Notes: generated by a model from the sequence alone, not told the origin. Shown: positions 1-5,506, counted from the first letter of the stretch. The stretch is DNA of 5,506 nucleotides from Erythrobacter sp. (GCA_003483125.1 DMWU01000121.1:1-5506), one strand, 5' to 3'. Numbers and translations: made by a program.

Positions 1-151
1 GGTGGGCGTTATTTGTGTATTCTCCGATCACGCCATTTTGGAAACCAGCGCTTACCACTGTCTGCGGCTTTGCGGCAGTTACAGACAAGATGCATAGCGA
101 TAGGCCAATGACTATTTTCAACAAGAGGCCGTCACGCGTGAGTGATTTCAT
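1..151 (-). CDS. Secreted protein of unknown function, N-terminal part only (cut by window start)
   Basis: Reading the minus strand from an ATG at 151 gives 50 codons without a stop to the window edge. The N-terminus is a textbook export signal: basic start (MKSLTRDG), a hydrophobic core at about residues 9-24 (LLLKIVIGLSLCILSV), then small residues TAA near 25-27 that suit signal peptidase I cleavage. There is no lipobox cysteine at the expected place. The mature part begins KPQTVVSAGFQNGVIGEY and suggests a periplasmic or secreted protein, but I do not recognise the family and the rest lies outside the window. The start is uncertain: the only strong Shine-Dalgarno-like run (AAGGGGAG, minus strand, 184-177) lies about 25 nt upstream of the ATG, too far for normal use. 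It is monocistronic as far as visible, with about 230 bp of non-coding DNA upstream. Confidence 0.6.
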   Translation of the reverse strand, partial: MKSLTRDGLLLKIVIGLSLCILSVTAAKPQTVVSAGFQNGVIGEYTNNAH

Positions 152-221
152 TGGGCTATGAATCCGAATTAACGATCTCCCCTTAACTTATTTGCGCGCT
201 GCTGGCTGTTAGTAGCTTTAC

Positions 222-255
222 TTACCAAGCGCGCGTTTTAGGCAAAGCTTGGTAA
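222..255. repeat. Perfect 9-bp inverted repeat upstream of the truncated secreted-protein gene
   Basis: TTACCAAGC at 222-230 is the exact reverse complement of GCTTGGTAA at 247-255, with 16 nt between them. It lies about 70-100 bp upstream of the ATG at 151 on the minus strand. It could be an operator for a dimeric regulator or the stem of a leader-RNA hairpin. No T-run follows on either strand, so it does not look like an intrinsic terminator. The function is inferred only from symmetry and position. Confidence 0.45.
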
Positions 256-273
256 TATAGTGATTTCGAGTGT

Positions 274-308
274 TCCCGATGCGGTCTCAGCCACTTAGGC
301 TGCCGGGA
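274..308. repeat. Nested imperfect inverted repeat (possible hairpin) in the 152-383 gap
   Basis: An inner perfect hairpin CAGCC (288-292), loop ACTTA, GGCTG (298-302) sits inside an outer pair TCCCG (274-278) and CGGGA (304-308), with a nine-base asymmetric bulge on one side. It lacks a following T-run. The rest of the 152-383 gap shows no open reading frame I would support and no clear sigma-70 promoter. This could be part of a long 5' leader for the minus-strand gene at 1-151 or chance structure. Confidence 0.3.
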
Positions 309-383
309 TTTGACCCATTCCCTAAATTTTTGGGGAGGCGTGGTTTAATCTCTCAGCTTAATTAGCCGGGCAACTGCGGTAAC

Positions 384-842
384 TCAGTCAGAACTGCCGA
401 GCGCTGCCACGCAAGCCGCGCGATCCACTGCCCTGCCATCACTGGCACGCCGCGCCTCCAAATGGGTCGCAACGGGCTGTGCGCCGGGTCGGAGCGGATA
501 AAGATAAACGTCGAGAACGCATGGCTCACCTTTGAATTGCAACTTTCGGGCATCGCCTTCGGCGATATCGAGCCGCGCGCTTCCAAACCTGCGCTCCAGC
601 TGTGACGCGCTTTGGCCAATTACATTCTCCAGCCCCGGCGCGCGCATCATCTGGGGTGGGATGAAGCCGGGGGAGGGAGGTGCGGGATTGGTTGGGTTGA
701 CGCGCGGCACGGGCTTGGGTGCAGGGTTGCGTGCGCTCTTTGTCGGGCTTGACGTTGGCGGTGGCGGTGCAGATGCGCTGACGCAGGCACCCAGCGCAGG
801 CATCAACCCAACAGCCAATGCAATTTGAAGGAACCTAGCCAT
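384..842 (-). CDS. Proline-rich putative lipoprotein with uncharacterised C-terminal domain
   Basis: This 152-residue protein has a lipoprotein signal peptide: MARF, a hydrophobic stretch, then the lipobox L17-G18-A19-C20. Acylation at Cys20 is predicted. Residues about 26-63 form a proline- and alanine-rich tether with little predicted fold, as in cell-wall- or outer-membrane-anchored lipoproteins. A compact domain of about 80 residues follows (from GLENVIG at 70), with two cysteines, C108 (GEPCVLD) and C144 (RAACVAAL), that could pair in the periplasm. The GQSASQLERRFG pattern is vaguely like small outer-membrane lipoproteins of the SmpA/OmlA type, but I cannot assign it. The ATG start overlaps the last 8 nt of the upstream EI24 gene (ATGGCTAG), and a purine-rich GAGAGAGA run precedes it, so translational coupling is likely. 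No terminator is visible downstream. Confidence 0.85.
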   Translation of the reverse strand: MARFLQIALAVGLMPALGACVSASAPPPPTSSPTKSARNPAPKPVPRVNPTNPAPPSPGFIPPQMMRAPGLENVIGQSASQLERRFGSARLDIAEGDARKLQFKGEPCVLDVYLYPLRPGAQPVATHLEARRASDGRAVDRAACVAALGSSD

Positions 843-1539
843 TCGTCTCTCTCGTTCTAGATTGCACCAGATGCGTTGCGGCCGCAGCCCCGATTACCGG
901 TGCAAGCAGGTTGGCTATGGGCACCACCATCATGGCGGTAATCGCTCCACCCAATACTACGCGCTCAATTGCGCCTAGCGGGCTTGCATGGTCAGGCGAT
1001 GGGCGATGTCGCAGCCAACTCATATCAGTGAGCTCACGGCCCAATAGCACGGCATTGACCAGCCAGAAGACGATCGCTGGGCCAATTGCGGTGAAAAGCA
1101 GGATTAGAGCCACAATTGCGGCAAGGCCATTGAACAGCATGGCGCGCCATGCGCCGCGCACGCTGTTCACGGCATCCTCTCGCAATGGGAGTTTGTACAG
1201 CCCCTCGGCCGCGGCAGGGTAGTGCCGCCTCTCAACCGCCATTATGATTTCATCAGCAAAGAACTGCAGCACTGCCAGTGCGACAATGCGAAATAACAGC
1301 CAGCCGGCCAGCAGGGCGAATGACACGCCAACTATACCTGCCACTGCATTACTATAATCAGCGGGCAGATTGGCGATGATCCATTGCTCGATGGAGGCAT
1401 CGAGCGCCCACCAGAGAGCCACTCCGCCAAGGATGAAAATCACCATTGTAATCAACATGCTCTTGGCCAAGATGCGCAATATGGCGGGATCGCCCAATTG
1501 ACGAATAGCCTTGAAGAGAGATGCGATTACTGCGTCCAT
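835..1539 (-). CDS. EI24/CysZ-like integral membrane protein
   Basis: This 234-residue polytopic inner-membrane protein has hydrophobic segments at about 27-47, 65-91, 133-165 and 194-222. Three stretches match the EI24 domain family, which includes the sulfate permease CysZ: FADEIIMAVERRHYP at 94-108, LLGREL at 165-170, and PIANLLAPVIGAAAATHL at 207-224. In enteric bacteria CysZ imports sulfate for cysteine synthesis. Here no sulfur-assimilation gene is nearby, so sulfate transport is only a family-based possibility and EI24-domain protein is the safer name. It is the first gene of a likely two-gene operon with the downstream lipoprotein, which it overlaps by 8 nt. The ATG at 1539 has no good Shine-Dalgarno sequence. 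A TTGACT hexamer (minus strand, 1578-1573) lies such that transcription could begin very near the ATG, so a short-leader or leaderless mRNA is possible but unproven. Confidence 0.85.
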   Translation of the reverse strand: MDAVIASLFKAIRQLGDPAILRILAKSMLITMVIFILGGVALWWALDASIEQWIIANLPADYSNAVAGIVGVSFALLAGWLLFRIVALAVLQFFADEIIMAVERRHYPAAAEGLYKLPLREDAVNSVRGAWRAMLFNGLAAIVALILLFTAIGPAIVFWLVNAVLLGRELTDMSWLRHRPSPDHASPLGAIERVVLGGAITAMMVVPIANLLAPVIGAAAATHLVQSRTRETNG

Positions 1540-1662
1540 GGAATTGCTGCGTTTTGGGCCTCAATCCGCTCAAGTCAATGTTGTAAAATCGAGCTGCCCC
1601 TTGGCTAAGGTGAATTGAGCGGCTAGGCGCAGCGCTTTCCAACCAAGTAATGAGAATCTCAA
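1540..1662. promoter_or_regulatory. Divergent spacer between the EI24 gene and adenosine kinase
   Basis: This 123-bp spacer must hold promoters for both directions. On the plus strand TAAAAT (1584-1589) is a fair -10 for the kinase, with no good -35 at 16-18 bp. On the minus strand TTGACT (1578-1573) is a good -35 for the EI24 gene, but the hexamer 17 bp on (AAAACG) is poor. Both are tentative. A short palindrome, TGAGA-A-TCTCA (1651-1661), covers the weak GAGA ribosome-binding site of the kinase and ends next to its GTG. Confidence 0.35.
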
Positions 1663-2658
1663 GTGACTGAACCGCGTTATGACGTGATCGCCATTGGCAA
1701 TGCTGTGGTTGATATTATTGCCTCATGCCAGGATGATTTGATCGCGGAATTGCAGCTTAATCGCGGCGGCATGACGCTGATCGACGAGGCTCGCGCCGAA
1801 GAGCTTTACGGCGCGATGCCCCCAGCACGCGAAGTTTCGGGCGGCTCTGCGGCCAATACGCTGGCCGGCCTTTCCACTTTGGGCTTGCAATGCGCGTTCA
1901 TCGGCCAGGTTGCCGACGACCAGCTGGGCAAGGTCTTTCGCCACGACATGCGCGCGACGGGGATCGATTTCGATACCGAAGCGCGGGAAGGCGAACCTGC
2001 AACTGGGCGAGTGTTGATACTTGTGACGCCGGACGGCGAGCGCACTATGAACACCTTCCTGGGAGCGGGTCAGTTCCTGCCGGCTTCCGCCCTGGATGAG
2101 GATCTGATCGCTTCGGGCGCTATACTGTATCTCGAGGGCTATCTGTGGGATCCGGAAGAACCGCGTAAAGCGATGCGGCGCGCGATAGAAGTCGCTCGCC
2201 GGGCTGGCCGCAAGATTGCTTTCACAGCAAGCGAGAGCTTTGTGATAGATCGCCATGCAGATGATTTCCGGCAAATGCTGGATGATGGGGTGATCGACAT
2301 ATTATTCGTCAACGAGCACGAGCTTGCGACGCTCACCGGCGAGGAGGATTTCGAGGCAGGTATTTCTGCAGTTGCACCAAAGGTGCCGGTCCTGGTCGCG
2401 ACTCGTAGTGAGAAAGGCGCAATCGCAATTGCGCATGGTGAACGGGCAGAAGTCCAGGCAGAGCCAGTCGCGAAGGTTGTGGATACTACCGGGGCGGGCG
2501 ACCAATTTGCCGCCGGCTTCCTCTCAGGATACGCAAAGGGCGAGCCTCTGGATCGGTGCCTGAGGCGTGGTGCCGTCGTGGCCGCAGAGGTGATCAGCCA
2601 CTACGGCCCAAGGCCTGAAGTCGACCTGAAGGGGCTGGTCGCAGAAAAACTCGGCTAG
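1663..2658 (+). CDS. Adenosine kinase (PfkB/ribokinase family)
   Basis: This cytosolic sugar/nucleoside kinase of 331 residues, normal for the family, is predicted to phosphorylate adenosine to AMP with ATP (purine salvage). Sequence evidence: N-terminal strand and substrate loop YDVIAIGNAVVDI (6-18); PfkB signature 1 region SGGSAANTLAGLSTLG (59-74); the mid-protein FTASESFVIDRH (187-198), which resembles the SD-FCVDRH stretch of adenosine kinases; NEHEL (217-221); and signature 2 DTTGAGDQFAAGF (274-286), containing the anion hole GAGD and the catalytic base D280. The start codon is GTG, preceded by a weak GAGA about 8 nt upstream. An ATG at 1650 is out of frame and stops after six codons. 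Exact substrate cannot be proved from sequence, as guanosine/inosine or sugar kinases share these motifs. It is probably monocistronic and ends 6 bp from the convergent neighbour. Confidence 0.9.
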   Translation: MTEPRYDVIAIGNAVVDIIASCQDDLIAELQLNRGGMTLIDEARAEELYGAMPPAREVSGGSAANTLAGLSTLGLQCAFIGQVADDQLGKVFRHDMRATGIDFDTEAREGEPATGRVLILVTPDGERTMNTFLGAGQFLPASALDEDLIASGAILYLEGYLWDPEEPRKAMRRAIEVARRAGRKIAFTASESFVIDRHADDFRQMLDDGVIDILFVNEHELATLTGEEDFEAGISAVAPKVPVLVATRSEKGAIAIAHGERAEVQAEPVAKVVDTTGAGDQFAAGFLSGYAKGEPLDRCLRRGAVVAAEVISHYGPRPEVDLKGLVAEKLG

Positions 2659-2664
2659 ATAGAG

Positions 2665-3483
2665 TTACGCCAATGCAGTTGCAGGCTTGGCTGGCGGGCT
2701 GCCTGCTCGCCATCCTAGCCACCCAGCCAGCGCGCCCGCGCCCAATCCCGCGGCCAGCGTCAACGCTGTCGGTATTGTGGCATAGACTGCGAACATCCGG
2801 TCAAATATCGCGATCGACGGCGCAAACCACATTACGACTGACTGGGTTGTCATGAATGCAGCGGCAACCAGCCAGGGCGCCCCATGCCTGCGATCCCGGA
2901 AATAGAGAACCATCACAAATACAATCATCAGGGCATTGCTAAACGCGATAGTGCTCAGCAAGCCGTGCAGGCCGTCAGTGCGGATGAAATTCAGCCAGGG
3001 GAAATACTGATCCATCAGCCTTCCGAATGGCGATTCGAACAGGATCACCGGGGTGGCCAACATATAACCGGCGTGAAGCTTCACATTGCGCCGATTCTTC
3101 AATGCCAGATAATAGAGTGTCAGATAGGCGGCGATGGCGACCAGCATCCCAGAGCCGAAGGCGGAGCCAATATAGGTTATAAATTCGCTTTCCTGGGCGG
3201 CGTAGCTTTGCGCCGACATGTTGATGATCATCACAAATCCGAAGATCAGGAAGGGAAAGAGCACAAAGCTGGCCTTGCCCATTTGTTTATGAAAATCATT
3301 GGCGCGGCGATGGATAGACACATGTTGCACGATCAGGAGCGATAGCCACATCAGCGAGGTTATCGCATGAACATGGAACGCCAGGGGCACATTGCCGATA
3401 GTGGAAAAATAGGTTGCCCAGAACCCGCCAAGAATGACGAGTAAGACCAAACCCACGAAATAATGGCCATATTTGTAAGGCAC
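2665..3483 (-). CDS. Multi-pass membrane protein with conserved-looking histidines, function unknown
   Basis: This is an integral membrane protein of 272 residues using the GTG at 3483. Hydrophobic segments lie at about 9-27, 34-53, 71-88, 104-126, 139-150, 172-194, 203-221 and 229-257, so seven or eight helices. Histidines lie in or near helices: H37 and H39 (FHVHAITSLMW), H54 (QHVSIHRR), H65 (DFHKQMGK), H137 (KLHAGYMLATP) and H173. The H..A...W...L..Q and H...G pattern recalls DUF2306-like and cytochrome b561-like proteins, so haem or metal binding is possible but unproven. An open frame continues upstream to a TTG at 3537 and an ATG at 3528. I reject both: they fall on a strong promoter, while the GTG at 3483 has an excellent GGGGGGAGAG ribosome site 4-7 nt before it. 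The C-terminus is alanine/proline-rich. It lies downstream of a cytochrome c gene but probably has its own promoter. Confidence 0.8.
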   Translation of the reverse strand: MPYKYGHYFVGLVLLVILGGFWATYFSTIGNVPLAFHVHAITSLMWLSLLIVQHVSIHRRANDFHKQMGKASFVLFPFLIFGFVMIINMSAQSYAAQESEFITYIGSAFGSGMLVAIAAYLTLYYLALKNRRNVKLHAGYMLATPVILFESPFGRLMDQYFPWLNFIRTDGLHGLLSTIAFSNALMIVFVMVLYFRDRRHGAPWLVAAAFMTTQSVVMWFAPSIAIFDRMFAVYATIPTALTLAAGLGAGALAGWLGWRAGSPPAKPATALA

Positions 3484-3487
3484 GACA

Positions 3488-3497
3488 CTCTCCCCCC
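3488..3497 (-). promoter_or_regulatory. Shine-Dalgarno sequence that sets the membrane-protein start
   Basis: On the minus strand GGGGGGAGAG precedes GTG (3483) by 4 nt, or 6 nt measured from the core GGAG. This is the strongest ribosome-binding site near the gene and supports the GTG over the upstream TTG or ATG. Confidence 0.75.
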
Positions 3498-3526
3498 AAA
3501 GAAGCGACCGGACCCGTTTTCTTTGC

Positions 3527-3554
3527 ATTATAGCCAAGTCCTGGCGGCGGACAA
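3527..3554 (-). promoter_or_regulatory. Sigma-70-type promoter for the membrane-protein gene
   Basis: On the minus strand a perfect -10 hexamer TATAAT (3532-3527) is preceded by TTGTCC (3554-3549, four of six -35 matches) at a 16-bp spacing. Transcription would begin near 3520, leaving a leader of about 37 nt before the GTG at 3483 and including its ribosome site. It is the clearest promoter in the window. An inverted repeat (3534-3559) overlaps the -35 and spacer and may be an operator. Confidence 0.65.
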
Positions 3555-3559
3555 ATTGG
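3534..3559. repeat. Inverted repeat overlapping the -35 and spacer of the membrane-protein promoter
   Basis: CCAAGTCC (3534-3541) pairs with GGAC (3549-3552) and TTGG (3556-3559), an eight-base match broken by a three-base insertion (AAA) in one arm, around a seven-base centre. It lies just after the cytochrome stop codon. It could be a regulator site or a hairpin at the end of the purD-cytochrome transcript. No T-run follows, so a classical terminator is unlikely. Confidence 0.3.
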
Positions 3560-3571
3560 CCACCTGCAATC

Positions 3572-3955
3572 CTATTCTGGCAGCGGCTTGTAGTCGTCGC
3601 TACGCATTGCGAGCATATAGGCTGTGATTTCCTCTGCGCGCGCCCGCTCGAGGTCGAAATCCATCATTTCAGGGTAATTGTGCGCGTCATATAGCCAGCT
3701 TGCGAGGGTTGCCTCGCTCAACCCTTCGCGGTTGACGATATCTTCCCAGCGCGGAGCCCCCGGACTGGGCGACAAATGACCCGGCTCAACCGCGTGGCAT
3801 CCGCCGCAAGCCGCCTGCGCGAAGGCTAGCGTGTCATTGCTTGCCATTGGGGGATCATCGCTCGCCGTGGCAGGTGCGGACTCTTTGTAGGAGCAAGCGC
3901 CTGTGAGGAGCAGCGAGGATAGAACAACCAATTGCGCGCGTAATCTTTGTCTCAC
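3572..3955 (-). CDS. Small c-type cytochrome lipoprotein (single haem)
   Basis: This 127-residue class I cytochrome c is predicted to be lipid-anchored on the periplasmic side. The signal peptide ends in a lipobox L17-T18-G19-A20-C21. A short polar Ala/Pro/Ser/Asp linker follows (about 22-40), then the haem-binding motif C50-G-G-C53-H54, with His54 as one axial ligand. The second ligand is probably Met97 or Met98 in HNYPEMMDF (92-100). The C-terminal helix [10 protein letters not shown] (110-119) is the usual last helix of the fold. There is one haem motif only. Electron transfer is the expected role, with the partner unknown. The GTG start overlaps the purD stop as GTGA, and a strong GGAGGGA (minus strand, 3967-3961) lies 5 nt upstream inside purD, so the start is firm and translation is probably coupled to purD. 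No cytochrome-maturation or oxidase genes lie in the window. Confidence 0.9.
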   Translation of the reverse strand: MRQRLRAQLVVLSSLLLTGACSYKESAPATASDDPPMASNDTLAFAQAACGGCHAVEPGHLSPSPGAPRWEDIVNREGLSEATLASWLYDAHNYPEMMDFDLERARAEEITAYMLAMRSDDYKPLPE

Positions 3956-5232
3956 AGCGCTCCCTCCTTCTCTCGAGCAATTTCGCGCCAGCCAATGTCA
4001 CGGCGATAGAAGCCGGATGGAAAGTTTATAGCATCTACCGCGCGAAAGGCATTGGCCTGTGCCTGGGTGACATTGGCGCCTGTGGCAGTAACGTTCAGCA
4101 CTCTCCCGCCATTTGCGACCAGCTGGCCATCCTTGATCGCGGTGCCGGCATGAAAGACCTTGGCGCCATTTGCGTCGGCATGCCCAAGATCAATTGCGCC
4201 ACCTTCCTCGGGCGTCCCGGGGTAGCCCTTGGCCGCCATGACAACTGTCATGGCAGTTTCGTCTAAGAATTCTGCCCCGACATCGCCTAGCCGGCCTTCC
4301 GCGCAAGCATGAAGCACTTCGACAAGGTCGCTATCCAATCGCATCATCAGCACCTGGCATTCAGGATCGCCGAAGCGGCAATTATACTCGATCAGCTCTG
4401 GGCCTTTGGAAGTCAGCATAAGTCCGGCATAGAGTACGCCGGAATAGGGCATGCCTTCTGCGCGCATGGTCGCGACAGTCGGCTCTATGATTTCCTTCAT
4501 CACGCGCGCTTGCAGTTCCGGCGTTAGCACTGGTGCCGGGGAATACGCCCCCATTCCCCCCGTATTGGGGCCGGTGTCACCTTCGCCCACGCGCTTGTGA
4601 TCCTGCGCCGTTCCAAACGGCACGATATTCACCCCGTCGGACAAAGCGAAGAAGCTTGCTTCTTCGCCTTGGAGAAACTCCTCGATCACGACCTCGGCCC
4701 CCGCTTCTCCAAAGCGTCCGCCGAACATATCGGCCAAGGCTTCTTCCGCATCTTGTCGATTTTCGGCAATCACGACGCCTTTGCCCGCAGCAAGTCCATC
4801 GGCCTTGAGCACATAGGGCGCGGAGAATCGATCAAGCGCTGCGCGCGCATCATCGAGCGATGTGGTTCGCACATAACCCGCCGTCGGGATACCGGCGAGT
4901 TCGCACAGATCCTTGGTGAAGCCCTTGCTGCCCTCTAATTGCGCGGCAGACTTCGATGGGCCGAAAACAGGAATGTCTGAATTGCGGAGGCTGTCTGCCA
5001 GCCCATCGACCAGCGGGGCCTCGGGGCCGATCACCACGAGACCAATTTCCCGATCCTTGCAGAACTGCACCACCGCATCGTGGTCCGCGGCGTCGAGTGA
5101 AACCAGTTCCGCATCCTCGGCAATGCCCGGATTGCCGGGGGCTGCAAACAGCTTCGTGCAGCTTGGGGATTGCGCCAGCTTCCAGCTGAGAGCATGTTCA
5201 CGCCCGCCTGAGCCTAGAAGAAGGATATTCAT
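3952..5232 (-). CDS. purD: Phosphoribosylamine-glycine ligase (GAR synthetase)
   Basis: This cytosolic enzyme of de novo purine synthesis joins glycine to 5-phosphoribosylamine with ATP, giving GAR, ADP and phosphate (EC 6.3.4.13). At 426 residues it is full length for a monofunctional PurD. The order of motifs fits: N-domain loop [16 protein letters not shown] (4-19); [11 protein letters not shown] (68-78); ATP-grasp segments [13 protein letters not shown] (91-103) and [13 protein letters not shown] (141-153); the [17 protein letters not shown] stretch (216-232); the PurD signature RFGDPECQV (286-294), whose acidic residues bind metal; and the C-terminal [11 protein letters not shown] (375-385). 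No residue looks lost. The ATG at 5232 has no clear Shine-Dalgarno site. It lies 7 bp from the divergent xseA start, so its promoter must lie within xseA coding sequence. The downstream cytochrome gene overlaps by 4 bp. Confidence 0.97.
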   Translation of the reverse strand: MNILLLGSGGREHALSWKLAQSPSCTKLFAAPGNPGIAEDAELVSLDAADHDAVVQFCKDREIGLVVIGPEAPLVDGLADSLRNSDIPVFGPSKSAAQLEGSKGFTKDLCELAGIPTAGYVRTTSLDDARAALDRFSAPYVLKADGLAAGKGVVIAENRQDAEEALADMFGGRFGEAGAEVVIEEFLQGEEASFFALSDGVNIVPFGTAQDHKRVGEGDTGPNTGGMGAYSPAPVLTPELQARVMKEIIEPTVATMRAEGMPYSGVLYAGLMLTSKGPELIEYNCRFGDPECQVLMMRLDSDLVEVLHACAEGRLGDVGAEFLDETAMTVVMAAKGYPGTPEEGGAIDLGHADANGAKVFHAGTAIKDGQLVANGGRVLNVTATGANVTQAQANAFRAVDAINFPSGFYRRDIGWREIAREKEGAL

Positions 5233-5239
5233 CGCCGCA

Positions 5240-5506
5240 ATGCCCCCAGAAAGTGAAAGTGATCAATCCGGGCTGGTAGCGCGCTCTGCCAAGGGGGACA
5301 ACGCCGAGCCGCTGACAATCAGCGAGATTTCTTCTGCGTTGAAGCGCGTGGTGGAGGACCGCTTTGGCTTTGTGCGCCTGCGCGGTGAGTTGTCTGGCGT
5401 CAAGCGCGCGGCATCAGGACACCTCTATTGTTCGCTGAAGGACGAAAAGGCGGTAATCGATGGGGTGATGTGGCGCGGCAATGCCCAGCGCTTGCCCTTT
5501 GTGCCG
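5240..5506 (+). CDS. xseA: Exodeoxyribonuclease VII large subunit, N-terminal part (cut by window end)
   Basis: The frame is open from the ATG at 5240 to the window edge, giving 89 residues. After a variable polar leader of about 24 residues comes the OB-fold nucleic-acid-binding domain typical of Xse[17 protein letters not shown] (25-40), [27 protein letters not shown] with its RGE-SG--- SGH-Y--LKD pattern (42-68), and [10 protein letters not shown] (71-80). XseA with XseB forms exonuclease VII, which degrades single-stranded DNA to oligonucleotides in repair and recombination. The catalytic C-terminal part lies outside the window. AAGGA upstream is about 14-15 nt from the ATG, rather far for a ribosome site. 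No later ATG exists before the conserved domain, so I keep this start. Transcription is divergent from purD, an arrangement I associate with sphingomonads. Confidence 0.93.
   Translation, partial: MPPESESDQSGLVARSAKGDNAEPLTISEISSALKRVVEDRFGFVRLRGELSGVKRAASGHLYCSLKDEKAVIDGVMWRGNAQRLPFVP

Noticed and set aside
255..300. CTGAGA followed by GGGAACAC on the minus strand, resembling part of a TPP (thiamine) riboswitch.
   Set aside because: The GAACCTGATC-type core and the later GCG-AGGGA element are absent, and the downstream gene is not a thiamine gene.
301..325. tRNA T-arm-like string on the minus strand (GGGTCAAATCCCGG), suggesting a tRNA remnant or attachment site.
   Set aside because: The loop is six rather than seven bases, the flanking positions do not extend the stem, and no acceptor, D or anticodon arms can be drawn.
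311..338. CCCTAAATTTTTGGGG, considered as an intrinsic terminator for the lipoprotein gene.
   Set aside because: The arms pair poorly around a mismatch, the loop would be too small, and no T-run follows the stem on the minus strand.
532..828. Plus-strand 98-residue frame over the lipoprotein gene, and similar frames over other genes.
   Set aside because: They lie wholly opposite or within well-supported genes, have no signal, domain or ribosome site, and reflect GC-rich coding shadow.
2689..2728. GC-rich inverted repeat (GGCTGGCGGGC and GCCACCCAGCC), considered as a terminator for adenosine kinase.
   Set aside because: It has two central mismatches, a long loop and no T-run. It is better explained as Gly/Ala/Trp-rich codons of the membrane protein's last helix.
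2884..3345. Plus-strand 153-residue frame antisense to the membrane protein, rich in His and Gln.
   Set aside because: The composition is what the reverse of a transmembrane gene gives. The minus-strand frame has helices, promoter and ribosome site.
4597..4938. Plus-strand 113-residue frame inside purD.
   Set aside because: It is antisense to highly conserved ATP-grasp codons of purD with no independent evidence of coding.

Overview
The window looks like ordinary chromosomal DNA from an alphaproteobacterium, most likely a sphingomonad close to the Erythrobacteraceae. This rests on gene content, protein style and the purD/xseA head-to-head arrangement as I know these families; no search was run. 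It holds five complete protein genes with recognisable families or architectures, one complete lipoprotein of unknown function, and two genes cut by the window edges. I see no mobile element, CRISPR array, rRNA or tRNA.

Layout. Positions 1-151 carry the 5' end of a minus-strand secreted protein of unknown function. Positions 152-383 are a non-coding, visibly AT-richer stretch with two inverted repeats. A minus-strand pair follows: an EI24/CysZ-like membrane protein (835-1539) whose 3' end overlaps the start of a small proline-rich lipoprotein (384-842). A 123-bp divergent spacer separates these from a plus-strand PfkB-family adenosine kinase (1663-2658). That kinase converges, with only 6 bp between stop codons, on a minus-strand multi-pass membrane protein. 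The membrane protein has six conserved-looking histidines, and its start is best placed at a GTG at 3483. Upstream of it, also on the minus strand, are a lipoprotein c-type cytochrome (3572-3955) and purD (3952-5232), joined by a 4-bp GTGA stop/start overlap. The plus-strand xseA start (5240 onward, cut by the window end) lies 7 bp from the purD start.

How the genes fit together. Purine metabolism appears twice: de novo synthesis (PurD) and nucleoside salvage (adenosine kinase). XseA belongs to DNA repair. The cytochrome is probably translationally coupled to purD, although no functional link is obvious. The membrane protein next to it has its own clear promoter (TTGTCC, 16 bp, TATAAT). Three genes here (kinase, cytochrome, membrane protein) probably start with GTG.

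I did not find a convincing new biological system. The most useful points are the start-site correction supported by an internal promoter, the purD-cytochrome coupling, the structured region upstream of the truncated secreted protein, and two uncharacterised conserved-looking proteins.
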